Shown here: piece by piece, positions 11,821 to 22,510 of the stretch
Layout of the letters: the number at the start of each line of letters is the position of its first letter
Numbering within the stretch: the first letter of the stretch is position 1
DNA from: Ephemerocybe angulata
Taxonomy: Eukaryota; Basidiomycota; Agaricomycetes; Agaricales; Psathyrellaceae
Direction of reading: 5' to 3'
NCBI GenBank assembly: GCA_013368325.1
Contig: JAACJK010000063.1
Coordinates: forward strand, 124,001-188,000
Length of the DNA stretch: 64,000 bases
Notes under the pieces: model-generated
Seen by the model: the letters and a program-made list of their open reading frames with translations, nothing else
Told to the model about the DNA's origin: nothing
Databases searched by the model: none
Made by a program: the position numbers and the translations under genes

Positions 11821-12028
11821 AGGGCGGAACACGATCTCTCCAAGACGATAATCCCGTACCTCGACAGGCATCTCGCCTTCCCGCTGCTCGCCCACCTCTC
11901 CGAGCTCTCCATCTTCCCCGATGAGGACGTCCAGATCGCTCAGTATGAGCTCGCCAAGGGCATGAATATGTTCGACTACGCTGCACAGCTGTTCGAGACG
12001 ATCTATCCTGACCAGGAGGTTCCCAAAG
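11821..12028 (+). pseudogene. eIF3e (INT6) exon 1 copy with lost start codon
   Basis: 208 bases, exactly the length of the intact exon 1 at 50067..50274, followed by the same GTGAGC-type donor. It encodes AEHDLSKTIIPYLDRHLAFP, LLAHLSELSIFPDEDVQIAQ and YELAKGMNMFDYAAQLFETI without a stop. The ATG is AGG here (11821-11823), and no further eIF3e exon follows, only intron-type repeats. It is therefore a 5' fragment left by duplication. A GAC trinucleotide tract precedes it, as in the real 5' leader. Confidence 0.85.
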
Positions 12029-12099
12029 GTGAGCATGCAGTTTGTCTTCGGATTTGTGGAGGAAAGGAAGCGGGATGGAAGCGCGAGGGGGGATGGCAG

Positions 12100-13100
12100 A
12101 TGTCGTCTCGGCGAAGGAAATCCACATATCTCAATGCGGGGTCGCACGAGCATTTGACAAGCTCGTTCAGTTGGCTGTGGACAAGTGAACCCATCGAGAT
12201 GAATCATGGGATCGTGCTCCTCAATGTTGCGATGGAAGGAATGGAACATGGCTGGAATGGATGAACGCTCGTCTCGACGAAGGAAACATATCCGTCACTC
12301 TCGGTGTCTTCGATGCTCGTTACGGTCGGCCATGCCTTCGATCTTGGCCCAGCACACCCGCAGTCGCATTTCAATGCGGGGTCGCACGAACATTCGGGGA
12401 GATCGTGCAGCTGGACCCATCGACACATCCATGTTGCGATCGTGCTCGTTGAGCTCAACGTTTCATTTGTGTGTCAGTTACTGGGAGCACCATGGAGAGT
12501 CGGGACAGGGCTGGACGGGGGCAATGCTCCTTTCGACGAAGGAAGCCCACATATCGGCCACTCTCGGTGGTTCAGATGCGCCCTCCGGTCGATCGTGCCT
12601 TTGGTCTTGGACCAGGCATAGGCAGAGGCGGTGGTGTCTGACCTCACCCCGGGATCGGAGTCCCTGCAGCCCCCGCATCCCCCTCGCCAAGTCAGACGAC
12701 GCGCTCGTCGGTGCTGGGCGACTCTGCTCGTACCCGTGTGCCTGCCGTGGTGGTAGTGGTGGTGGTGCGCTACCCGTGCTCAACGGTCGTTGCATAGCTG
12801 GAGGAGCGCAGTGCGAGTGCCCAGGGTAGCTCGAGGACGATGTCCCTGTCATATGCGACTCTTTACGGGAACCTGGAGGGCGAATCGCAAGCTCTTGCGG
12901 TTGTCCTGCGAGCTGGTTCAGGAACGAGCCGAGTCTCTGGCTTCCCGCACCGTGCGATGGGCGATGCTGCGGGGGGAGAACAAACCTCTGCACCCTTGTG
13001 GATCTTAATGCGGGGTCGCAAGAGCATTCGGAGAGATCGTGCAGTTGGATGTGGACAACCGGACCCATCGAGACGAGGGCATGCTGCGATCTTGCTCTTC
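12100..13100 (+). repeat. Array of eIF3e-intron-1-type repeats
   Basis: At least three diverged copies of a composite unit. One half contains TGCGGGGTCGCACGAGCATT followed by GAGAGATCGTGCAGTTG and TGTGGACAA (near 12132, 12380 and 13010). The other contains the CTCGTCTCGACGAAGGAA, CACATATCGGCCACTCTCGG and GTGCCCTCCG-like blocks (near 12260 and 12530). The same units in the opposite orientation fill intron 1 of the intact eIF3e gene (49430-50030). Reading frames through it are accidental. Confidence 0.7.
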
Positions 13101-13261
13101 AACGTAACCGTTTCAGTGTCGTTCCGGGTGCTAATATACTCTATTCGTTCACACTCTGGGCGAGGACATCTTGAAGCATTAACCTGACTGAATATATTAG
13201 TACAATTTCGATCCGTATGCCCCATGCTTTCGGAGTAATACAAGTTAATAGATGCACTGCG

Positions 13262-14818
13262 TTACCAGCCTTGGATCAGAGAGAAATCGCGATACAGAAA
13301 CTCGCCCCTCAACCTCCTAGCTCGCTCAGCATTGCTCGCGAAATAGAATACCTTATCAACACCAAGACCTCCACGATCCGCCACAAGCCCATTCCAAGCC
13401 CTCGTTTCGTATATCAATTGAGTCTCTGACAGGAAGCCCACTGTCAGGGACCTTAGCAACCCATTTCCACGGATTCTCGACCCTGTCATTGCGACGACAG
13501 TGGCGGAAAGAATTTTGGGGTCCGCAGCGAAAGCCTCCAGATGAATGTGCTTGAGGTCCTGAAAAGGTGGAGTGCTCGTAGGATCTCCACCGCCGAGCCA
13601 TTCCAAGGTCCTTTCCCCGACTGTGCTACCCACCCTCAACTCTCCGAGGCCTCGTAGGCCAGGATGGTGAAGGAGGGAAAGTAACCGCCCTTCAAAGTCA
13701 ACTTCCTCATCCCTGATCTTGAACGAACGCAGATGGCACTGGGATCGGGTAAAGAAGTCTTCCAGCGCCATGTAAACGTCGTTCCCCAGACGCCTAGCAT
13801 TGAGCTGCATATCATAGTACCTGGTGTGTAGCGAAAGGGAGATGAGGGAGGGAAGATGTAGGTTTAGTAAGAGGTTGCATATGGGACTGCTACCTATCAG
13901 GTTGAGGTGGCGAAGTGAGGGTATGGAAACAGTAGCATCCGACGATGAGGGATACGAGTGACCGAGATTTAAAGATATCGTCAGCGTCTCTAGAACCTCG
14001 CATCGACGAAGGGAATTTAGGAAGAGACTGTCCCTCTGGAACGACACCATGGGGAGCGTGATGGTGGTAAGGCGATGGAAAGGAACGGCGAGGAGGAAAT
14101 CCTTCGAATGGTCCATTGAGGACCACATCTGGAGCTCCTGCAGTTGCGGAGAGTTGGTAATCAGGGGGATCCATGCGTCGTTAAACGGGGGACTTCCTTG
14201 GTTAGAGTCGATGCTGAAGTTGAAGGCGAGCGTCTCCAGAAGAGGAGTTTCGATCCCGCCTAATGCTTCCATTACTTTATTCATCCACAGACGTCCCCTG
14301 CGCAGCCGAAGCTTGAACGATCTCCACCGCCTGCTGTGTGCTGCTGCCACCTTGAGCATCTCAACGATAGTATTGCTCTGGGAGATGTCCCCGTTCGTCT
14401 CCCGAAATACGAGATCCAGAGGGCGCGAACCGGAGTTCTGAAGCCACAGTTGAAGAAGGTGAACTGTACTGAGGTGCCCATCTGCAACATATATCGAGGA
14501 CCAGAGTTCAGGGGAAGAGAAAGCGATCTCGCGCCAATCCCTGCAGACATGGCTGATGTCCAAAGGCGTGAATGGGTTCGTTTCGTGCGCGATGATGCCG
14601 GATTCCAATTGCGACTCCGGATAGTTGGCGTCTATGTGTATCCTGGCCGAAGTGGTGCCAATCGAAGCTTCCGTAGAGGGGGGTGGTTTCCCGATTATGA
14701 GGTCGTCGAGCGACGAACTTGTTTCAAGACTCGGAGGCTGGACCTCTGGGTCGAAGGGAGTGTGAACCGCGAGTTCGAATATAGTCAATAGGAGCTCAGG
14801 TGGAATGGACGGTATCAT
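13262..14818 (-). CDS. F-box protein with LRR-like C-terminus (family member A)
   Basis: 518 residues in one exon. The F-box starts at residue 2 (IPSIPPELLLTIFELAVHTP) and, after a variable insert, resumes at DISHVCRDWREIAFSSPELW. The rest has leucine-rich repeat-like turns (SIPSLRHLNLIGSSPICNLL, LHLPSLISLSLHTRYYD) and the family ending FLYRDFSLIQGW. By family, a substrate adaptor of an SCF ubiquitin ligase via Skp1; the substrate cannot be told. It is intact and is the most diverged of the local set, with no counterpart in the inverted arm. It is flanked on both sides by eIF3e-derived repeats. Confidence 0.85.
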   Translation of the reverse strand: MIPSIPPELLLTIFELAVHTPFDPEVQPPSLETSSSLDDLIIGKPPPSTEASIGTTSARIHIDANYPESQLESGIIAHETNPFTPLDISHVCRDWREIAFSSPELWSSIYVADGHLSTVHLLQLWLQNSGSRPLDLVFRETNGDISQSNTIVEMLKVAAAHSRRWRSFKLRLRRGRLWMNKVMEALGGIETPLLETLAFNFSIDSNQGSPPFNDAWIPLITNSPQLQELQMWSSMDHSKDFLLAVPFHRLTTITLPMVSFQRDSLFLNSLRRCEVLETLTISLNLGHSYPSSSDATVSIPSLRHLNLIGSSPICNLLLNLHLPSLISLSLHTRYYDMQLNARRLGNDVYMALEDFFTRSQCHLRSFKIRDEEVDFEGRLLSLLHHPGLRGLGELRVGSTVGERTLEWLGGGDPTSTPPFQDLKHIHLEAFAADPKILSATVVAMTGSRIRGNGLLRSLTVGFLSETQLIYETRAWNGLVADRGGLGVDKVFYFASNAERARRLRGEFLYRDFSLIQGW

Positions 14819-14979
14819 GATTGAAAGTAAAGCCCTTCAGAGATACGGTTGCCGCTGACGTTGTAGATGGGGGTTGCAATGTTTCCCTCGGGACTCGCCG
14901 AGAGGCATTCCGCCGGCGGCAAAGCCGACATCCCGAGATTCAAACATTGACAAAGCCCGTGGTTACCAAAACTCGTACA

Positions 14980-15041
14980 TGATCTCTCCAAGACGATAAT
15001 CCCCTACCTCGACAGGCACCTTGTTTTCCCGCTGCTCGCCC
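14980..15041 (+). pseudogene. Short eIF3e exon 1 remnant
   Basis: Encodes a piece matching eIF3e residues 5-25 (DLSKTIIPYL then DRHLVFPLLA), then breaks into repeat sequence. The surrounding 14940-15400 consists of diverged eIF3e intron-1 repeat units (for example ACGAACATTCGGAAGGATCG near 15183). Confidence 0.75.
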
Positions 15042-15455
15042 AGGGAGCGCGATGGAGGGGTTGGAACATGGCTGGAATGATAGGGAACGCTCGTCTCTGC
15101 GAAAGAAAACCATATTTCGGTCGCATACAGTGCCCCCTGATGAACCTTGCGGTCGATGGTGCCTTGGAACCTGTCCCATTACACCTGCGCACGAACATTC
15201 GGAAGGATCGTGCATTTGAATATGGACAACTGGATATATCGAGACGAGGGGGCGCCGCTGCGATCTTTCTCTTCAAGGTTTCCTTGTCCTACTTCAGTTG
15301 GAGAGCGGGTGGTAGCGAGGAAGCCGAGAGCGCGATGGAGAGGTCGGGGCAGGGCTGCAAGAAGCGGAGGACGCTTCTTTCGACGAAGATACGTGTGATT
15401 GAAGAGCGGTTTCCTATCACTAACGAACTAAGAAATGTACCTATTCAACAGTCCA

Positions 15456-16961
15456 TCAGAATCTCTGGATCATAGAGAAGTCACGATAAAGGAACTCGTC
15501 CTTTAGTCTCCGAGTACATTCAGTGTCGTCCACGAAATAGAATACCTTATCAAGCTCTAGGTTTCCCTTCTCTGCTACTTGCTCATCCCATGTCCTTATT
15601 TCATGGATAAGCTGAGTCCTCAACATAAATCCCACTGTTAAGGACGCTAGGTTGACCGCGGGCCTGCTATCACCGCTCCTCGACGCTGCCATTTCTGTCG
15701 CGTAAGCGACCTGAGGGATTTCGCCAATTTTGCCGCCGATAGCGAGGGCCTGAAGATCAATCCGCTTGAGGCGTTGAAGGAGCCCATCGTTCTTTGGACT
15801 GCGGACAAGCATTTCCAAAGTGTCCTCCCCAACGGGGTTGCCCAATGTCAGGTCCACAAGGTGTCGGAGAGCGCAATGGCGAAGAATAGGAGATAACCGC
15901 CTCTCGGACCTTGGGCCCTCAATGTCATCCCTAATCTTGAAGGAAAGCAGCTGGCATCCGGAGCGAGTGAGGAAGTCCTCCAGAGCCATATAGACGTCGG
16001 TTGTGGGCCGTCCCACGTACTGGTCCGGTAGGTTGGTGTGTATTGTAAGAGAGCTGAGGGAGGGGGCATGTAGGCGGAGTAGGAGAAGGCAAAGAGCAGT
16101 GCCGCCTATCAAGTTGAGGTGACGAAGGGATGGTATCGAAACCACCGGTAATGATAATAAAGTTTGGGTGATATGCTCTGGGCGTAGACCGAAGGATACT
16201 GCCAATGTTCTCAGGACCTTGCAACCACGAAGGGCCTTCCAAAAGAGATCTCCGTCCTGGAAGCGTACCATGATAAGGGTAATGCAGGTGAGGCGGTCAA
16301 ACGGTATCGCCGCGAGGAAGTGCTCCGGGTACCTCGTCGACCACATCTGGAGCTCCTGCAGCTTCGGTGCGTTGGCGATTAAAGAAATCCACAGGTCGTC
16401 AGGGCGGGTATATCCAAAGTCGGCTGGGTTGAAGCTGAACGCGAGCGTCTGCAGAAGGGGAGTTCCGATCCCATGCAGCGCCTTGTTTACTTCCTTCATC
16501 GGCAGCTCCTGCCTACGCAGCTTGACTTTAAACGTCCTCCACCGCACGCTGTGCTCTGCTGCCATTTGTATCATCTCTACGATAGTGCCACCACTATCGT
16601 AGCCGCTCGATCCATGCGGGGTGTCGCGAAAGATGATGTCGAGAGGCCGTGACCGTGAGTTTTGCAGCCATAACAAAAGAAGCTTGGGTGTACTGGGGCT
16701 GCCGTCCGCAACATATATTGAGGACCACAGTTCAGGGGCGGAGAATGCAGCATTGCGCCAATCTTTACAGACATGGCTAATGTGCAACGGTGTGAATGGG
16801 TTGGTTGTATGTGCGATAATGCCAGGCTGTAACTGTGACTCAGGGTATTCAGTGTCCTTGTGAACTTTACCGGTGGGTCCACCCGTAGCTGGGAGCGAGG
16901 AAGTATGAACCGCGAAATCGAAGATGGTCAAGAGCAGCTCCAATGGGACAGGCATGGACAT
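15456..16961 (-). CDS. F-box protein with LRR-like C-terminus (family member B)
   Basis: 501 residues, one exon, ATG at 16961. F-box: MSMPVPLELLLTIFDFAVHT, then ISHVCKDWRNAAFSAPELWS. The LRR-like part includes SIPSLRHLNLIGGTALCLLL. It lacks the acidic insert (SLDML, AMEE) between the F-box halves that the 8763 and 61268 copies have, and ends FSMIQRF instead of FSMIQGW. The open frame over its full length argues for function. Probable SCF adaptor, substrate unknown. It occupies the place in arm 1 corresponding to 61268..62836 in arm 2. Confidence 0.85.
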   Translation of the reverse strand: MSMPVPLELLLTIFDFAVHTSSLPATGGPTGKVHKDTEYPESQLQPGIIAHTTNPFTPLHISHVCKDWRNAAFSAPELWSSIYVADGSPSTPKLLLLWLQNSRSRPLDIIFRDTPHGSSGYDSGGTIVEMIQMAAEHSVRWRTFKVKLRRQELPMKEVNKALHGIGTPLLQTLAFSFNPADFGYTRPDDLWISLIANAPKLQELQMWSTRYPEHFLAAIPFDRLTCITLIMVRFQDGDLFWKALRGCKVLRTLAVSFGLRPEHITQTLLSLPVVSIPSLRHLNLIGGTALCLLLLRLHAPSLSSLTIHTNLPDQYVGRPTTDVYMALEDFLTRSGCQLLSFKIRDDIEGPRSERRLSPILRHCALRHLVDLTLGNPVGEDTLEMLVRSPKNDGLLQRLKRIDLQALAIGGKIGEIPQVAYATEMAASRSGDSRPAVNLASLTVGFMLRTQLIHEIRTWDEQVAEKGNLELDKVFYFVDDTECTRRLKDEFLYRDFSMIQRF

Positions 16962-17208
16962 CCTGAATCCAGGAGGTACAGTAGCTTGTAGGTAATGTGA
17001 ATCGCGAGAAGGTGATGGAACTGAACAAGACGGTCAAGACCTGACCCAAAACCTGAATCATGATGAATCATGTCGCAGCTTGCCGGCCGCGGAATTGCGT
17101 TCGCCGCACGGCCAAATTCCGCAAGTGACAAGTCGGCTTGGTGTCAACTTGGTGTTTACTAAGATTTCAGTTGTATGAAGAGGAGTACTACAGTATCTTC
17201 TGAAGGCT

Positions 17209-18741
17209 TTACTCACGCCTCCATCCTTGAATCATGGAGAAGTCGTGACATAAATACCCCCTCCTCAATCTCCTTGCCCGCTCCAGGTTGCTCGCAAAGT
17301 AAAACTCCTTCTCAGCTCCTCGTAAGCTTTCCTCCGCGACATGGTTGTCCCAAGCATTCACCGCATATTCAAGCTGTGCTTGTGACAGGAAGCCCACCGT
17401 TGCTTTTGCACCAGGCCTCGCCATTGTGCGAAGGGTAGCGTCGAAGACGGTTCTCTCGACTACGGACAAAGCCTCGATGTGAATATGCCTGAGCCTCTGG
17501 ATAAGTGGTTCGTGCCCTTCCAAGTCAGGATCTGTAGGAACAGCCGTGAGCTGCTTCAACGTGTCTTCTCCGACAATACCACCTATCCTCAGCTCCCTCA
17601 GACTCCGGAATGCGGGGTGCTGGAGGGTAGATAGCAGCCTAGGTTCGAAGTTACTCTCGTCCTCGTCCCTGATCGTGAACGAATGTATCTGACACTCGGA
17701 TCTGGTCAAGAGGTCCTCTAATGCGAGATAGACATCGGCGATCGTCCTTCCGGAATACCGTTCGTACTTGGTGTGTATCGAAAGTGTCTGGAGAGAGGGG
17801 AGGTGGAAGTTGGTTAGGAGGGTAGTGAGCTGGCGGTTGCCTACGAGATTGAGGTGTCGGAGGGACGGTATAGAAATAGCATCGGCTCCTGAAATGGGAG
17901 GTTGAAGAACCATATCCATGGCTTCTCCCCATGGCTCATCTTCCAATGAAACCGACATGTTCTCCAGCACCTTGCACGTCCGAAGAGATTCTATGAAGCG
18001 ACTGTTCCTCGAGAACATCACCATCGGAAGGGTGATGGTGGTAAGGCGGCTAAATGGGACGATCGCAAGGAACTCTTCCGAGTAGTCCATGGCACTCCAC
18101 ATCTGGAGATGCTTCAGGTTGGGGGAGTTGGTAACCAGCGGAATCCATGCATCGGTGAAATCGCCTCGGCTTATGGCGGACATGTTGAAGCTCAATGCGA
18201 TTGCCTCGAGTTTCGGGGTGGCGATCCCTCTCAACGCCTCGATGACGTCGTCCAGGGGCAAACACAAATCCAGCAACCTAACCTTGAACGACTTCCACTG
18301 TTCACTGTGGGCTGCTGCGATCTTGAGCATCTCGACGACCGCGTCCCTCCCAGACTCGGTGTTGCTCGTGACGCCTGTATCACGAAAGACCAACTCGAGA
18401 GGCCTAGATCCCGCTTGGTGTAGCCAATGCCGGAAGAGCTTGACGGTGCCAGGACTCCCGTTGGCGATATAGATGGAGGACCACAGTTCGGGTGCAGCGA
18501 GGGTCATCTCACGCCAGTCCTTGCAAACGTGGCTGAGGTGAATCGGGGTGAAGGGGTTTGTTTCATGGGCGATGATACCGGGTTGAAGCTGCGATTGAGG
18601 ATAGCTGTCGTCTTTGAATATCGCGAGCGCTGTTTCTGCTCCTGTCTGACCAGAACTTGGTGACGGTTGTTCTGGGTCGAAGAAACTGTGGACGGCAAGA
18701 TCGAAGATGTCCAGCAGAAGTTCAGGCAAAAGGTGGTCCAT
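17209..18741 (-). CDS. F-box protein with LRR-like C-terminus (family member C)
   Basis: 510 residues from the ATG at 18741 (MDHLLPELLLDIFDLAVHSF). The frame stays open upstream to 18855, but the hAT-split copy starts at the equivalent Met. F-box second half: HLSHVCKDWREMTLAAPELW. LRR-like repeats such as SIPSLRHLNLVGNRQLTTLL follow, ending HDFSMIQGWRRE. Probable SCF adaptor. Its near-identical counterpart in arm 2 is split by the hAT element. It lies tail to tail with nothing and about 230 bases from the APC2 stop. Confidence 0.86.
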   Translation of the reverse strand: MDHLLPELLLDIFDLAVHSFFDPEQPSPSSGQTGAETALAIFKDDSYPQSQLQPGIIAHETNPFTPIHLSHVCKDWREMTLAAPELWSSIYIANGSPGTVKLFRHWLHQAGSRPLELVFRDTGVTSNTESGRDAVVEMLKIAAAHSEQWKSFKVRLLDLCLPLDDVIEALRGIATPKLEAIALSFNMSAISRGDFTDAWIPLVTNSPNLKHLQMWSAMDYSEEFLAIVPFSRLTTITLPMVMFSRNSRFIESLRTCKVLENMSVSLEDEPWGEAMDMVLQPPISGADAISIPSLRHLNLVGNRQLTTLLTNFHLPSLQTLSIHTKYERYSGRTIADVYLALEDLLTRSECQIHSFTIRDEDESNFEPRLLSTLQHPAFRSLRELRIGGIVGEDTLKQLTAVPTDPDLEGHEPLIQRLRHIHIEALSVVERTVFDATLRTMARPGAKATVGFLSQAQLEYAVNAWDNHVAEESLRGAEKEFYFASNLERARRLRRGYLCHDFSMIQGWRRE

Positions 18742-18967
18742 GTGAAGAGGCTGGCTGGCGTTCTCTGCGGCTGACAATGAAAGTTGAAGGGAAGAGGAAC
18801 GAAGATTGATAAAGCGCAGCAGACGGTCTAGCCTTTCGCACGACTCCCACAGCATATGCTGTGATTCGCACTACGCTTGGCAATTCACGGGAAATTGCGC
18901 ATATGATGGTACATGATACTAATCAGAGCACGGTTGCCCAGTGAGAAGATCGAGACTCCCACCACCC

Positions 18968-21900
18968 TCACTTATTCAACCTCCACATACCATTCTGCAC
19001 AACGAGCAGGCCCTCCCTCCTCGCAGCCTCCAAAAAGTACCCAAGCTGCTCCGCCGTCTTATCATAGTTCGGCGAGAACCTCAACATCGTCTGGATACGG
19101 TCCAGCGAGAGCGAGCCCAAATTCGTAAGCATCCCCTCAATGAACTACAAACGGAATCGTCAGAAACCCGTAGCACCCACGAACTCAAAGAAAGAAAGAG
19201 AGGCAGGACGTACCTTCCAGTGAACACGCATCTGTTCCGCCTCCTGCTGCTGCACCGTCTGCACGGGCGGCAGACTCGGCGCCGCCTGTATAGGCGCCAT
19301 CTCCCTCATCTCCGCCCCATCCTCCGCTTGCTCCAGCAGCACAAACGTGTTCTCGTTCTGCTCCTTGATAACTCCCATGTTCGTCCACGTCGACAGTGCC
19401 TTCACCGCAGCGCTGCGATCCACATTCCCCACGGCTTTGATTAGTTCTTCAAGTGACCAAGTATCTTTTTGAGAGAAAAGCTCGATGAAGGCGGCTTCGA
19501 GCGGGGGGACGTCCACGTCCAACGTGCGATCTTGGAGCTCCAGTTCGAGGTGCACAGTACCGAGGTGAGGAAGCCATTTCAGCTTCTTGTCGGGCTTGAA
19601 CACTGAGAACTGTTTCGCGTAGTCTTCTTGCATCCTTTTCAAGCACCGTTAGAGTCAGCCATGCTACATTGTGATAGAACAATATGAAAAAAAACGCACT
19701 GTTGGAATTGCCCTGGCATCACAATATCGCTTTGATCCAACGTCGGCCAGAAATGGTGCGAAATGACAGTCGGATGTACAACAGACTACGTACGCGAGGT
19801 TAGTCGAAGGAAAACGGGAGTATAACTCAAAGCAAGATACGAACTGGAGTTTGTCCCTGAATATGATCGTCCGTCCGCTTCGAGTCCGTCATATCCTTCA
19901 ACATCACAGCGCAAACTTGGAGTGCCGCATCGCCGAAGCGAATCTTGAGGATCTCGATATTCCGGCGCTGAAAAGGACATACGTGTTAGTTAGTTCAGCG
20001 CCAGTCACCCAAACGATGCGCGGGTACCTCTTTATCGACGCGAGCAGTGTCATTATCGTCGATCGCCAAAAGACGCTGCGCGAGGAGAACCTGGAGCTCC
20101 TTGACGAAAAGATCCTTCGAGTCGTAGATACTAACAAGGGTGCTGATAACGTCGCTCGGTTTATTCGTCTTGAATTCTTAATTCTCGCGTCAGTCACGTT
20201 CGACAGATAAAAGAGTGAAGGCTAGACGTACCTGGTCCTGCGTCAATCGGCTCCGGATTCCATTCCAGATCACCATAATCCTCGGATTCAGGCTGTTGAA
20301 GAGGCTGGATGGGTTCGTCATCGTCGACCAGCGAGTCACCGCTTTCGTCATCGCCAACGAGACTTCCAACAATACATCGAATCGTGTCCGGCCTCTCCCT
20401 GCTCACGCTCAGGCAAGCTAAACACACTGCTCGAGGAAAGCAACTCACCGAAGATACTGTCGGATGGGATTGGCGACCTTGTATAGCAGGACGCCCGGGG
20501 GATCGACGATGCGGAGGCACTTTATGGTCGAGACGTACTGTTGCAGGATGGTCTGGGTATCTGCGCCGGGGTGCAATAAACGTTTGTTGTTCCTACATAG
20601 AAGCTCGTATGAGAGGATGGAAAGAAGTGGGAAACATCGCACGCACTCTTTCCGGAGGAATTTGACGAGGTCCCCTCGCTGATCGACGCGTTGTAGAGTC
20701 TCTTTAAGGTCCTGCAGGGCGCCCAGAGAGTCTGGATAGTCGACGATGATATTGAAGATCTCCTTAATCCTAGAGGTGCATTAGCTCCTGAGACGGCCTT
20801 GTTCGTAACTAGCTCACCGGAGATCGCACAGAACTTTGTTTACGTGAAAGTCGAAGCGCGCTCCTATACCCGTCAAGAGCGACTGAGTGTCGTGTCCTAC
20901 AGAGTCGTGAGCAGCTGGTCTATATTCATAATGGCCAACGTACGTGAAGTGACACCATGCGTAAAGATCTTGAGCATCCAGGGAACGACCTTCTGCGTCA
21001 TCCACTCGCGGATCTCAGGCAACATCGGTACAGCCCAGTTGTTCGGACACGTCTCCTCTATCCGCCTCTCAATATGCTCATACGCAACGCTCGAAATGAC
21101 GCTCTCGTAACGCTCAATCAGCCCTAACTTCTCAAACTCCGTCCACACAGCGTCGATCTTAATAGGTGCGCCACTGGCGCTGACCATAGGCGGGTAATCC
21201 TCCGGGGCCAAACACCAGCTTGCAAGTGCCTTGAATCCGCGGGCGAAGGAAGGGGGGAGGGCTGCGAACAGCCGTGTTTGGAACGATAGGGTGTACGTTC
21301 CGGAGAAAAAGGAGCTGAGGCTGGGGGGGATAACGTCGGTGTGCGTCTGCGAGGGGGAATCAGGGGATGCGCACTCAGTGGGGGGATGCCAGGCTTTGAA
21401 CCAGTCGTGTAAGCGCGAGACTAGCATTCGGAATAGTTCGAGGTTTTTCGTTTCCTGAACAATGATATCAGCGAGAGTCAAGTTAAGCTGGAAGTACGTA
21501 AAAGGAGGGGTTATGAAGGGGTTTTTGCACCCTGAAACCAAGGAGAAGAAATGGATGAGCCCCACACTACCGTCGCTCCACGGTGTGCCTAAATGCATTT
21601 CCGGCACTCGTTCTGACACTCAGATTATATCAAACCCTAAGCCTGCGACATCCGTTGATCTTGTACAGCAAAAGACGCAAGAAACAGCTCCACCAACAAT
21701 AAAAAAGGTGGAAGTACGTACCTCGTATCGTGTCATGTAGGCATTGATCTCGTACTCGATGAGATGGAAACTCTTCCGCATATCCTCTACGTTCTTGTTG
21801 GTCTCGGTTCGAGTGGCGTTGGGAGGGCTTACCAAGGAAGATTTCGGTCAATGCTGGGAGCTGGTGGCTGAAATGCACCATGGCAAAGGCAGTTCGGACG

Positions 21901-22210
21901 TCGTTTATATCTAACTTGCGAGTTCAGCGGCGCGTCGAAGCCACCCCATTGAACGACATACTGAAGGCTGTCCTGGGCCTCATCATGGCCGCTCTGTCTT
22001 TGATATCATAGGGCCGAAGATATTCGCTCGCGAGCGTCAGCGCCTGCTCTGAATTCAGTGAGATCGAAAGCACTTTTTAATGAACGGACGTACCTGGCTG
22101 TAGTTCAGCAACCCTGGATTCAGCCTCTTCTCCTTGTCTGCGGCAAGGAGCTTCTCGAGTGATTCTGCATATTTGACGGAGACCTGGGTTCGCAATGCTG
22201 AGGTCGCCAT
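18968..22210 (-). CDS. APC2: Anaphase-promoting complex subunit 2 (cullin-type scaffold)
   Basis: Catalytic scaffold of the APC/C ubiquitin ligase; its cullin domain holds the RING subunit Apc11 to drive the exit from mitosis. Start MATSALRTQVSVKYAESLEK (an in-frame Met at 22252 is possible). Many short exons. Recognisable in order: FSHQLPALTEIF, KSFHLIEYEINAYMTRYE, ETKNLELFRMLVSRLHDWFK, ERPDTIRCIV, DVISTLVSIYDSKDLFVKEL, KIRFGDAALQVCAVMLKDMT, DSKRTDDHIQGQ, FWPTLDQSDIVMPGQFQ, then WLPHLGTVHLELELQDRTLD, TWSLEELIKAV and the C-terminal winged helix ending LLVVQNGMWRLNK. The LKD(M)TDSKR block is diagnostic of Apc2. I see no break, but not every intron was mapped. A deleted copy sits at 51904..53403. 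Confidence 0.88.
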
Positions 22211-22510
22211 GTCCTTCGGCTCTACGACATGCTCGTCGTGGTTTGTGATCAAGGTTTAAAGCACGACGCGCCAGGCTGACGCGAATCCATTTTTGGGGCT
22301 TGTTTGGTGCAAAGGGTATTACACTCCGTGTTGTTCGGGCCACCCCTCAGTTCCCCAGAAACATACACGAAACATAATCAAAACATAATTCTCATAAAAG
22401 TGTACACTATAGCTGAGACAAAAGACATATCTCACCATGGTGTAGCAAAATCGGCTTGAGCTGGCTCCGGGTCTCCAACGCAGCGCCGGGCGCTTATAAT
22501 TGCTACCTTT

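Larger units (their letters stand above)
11040..22502. repeat. Arm 1 of a large inverted duplication
   Basis: Gene order small gene, eIF3e exon 1, F-boxes, APC2 (genes mainly minus strand) recurs reversed and inverted from 51597 to the window end. The APC2-side boundary is visible: GCCGGGCGCTTATAATT at about 22485-22502 matches the reverse complement at 51597-51612, and similarity stops beyond. Arm 1 holds the full APC2 and one more F-box gene (13262) than arm 2. Confidence 0.75.

Noticed and set aside
12478..13068. 196-codon frame between the eIF3e exon copy and F-box A
   Set aside because: Lies wholly in the eIF3e intron-type repeat and is not conserved among repeat copies.
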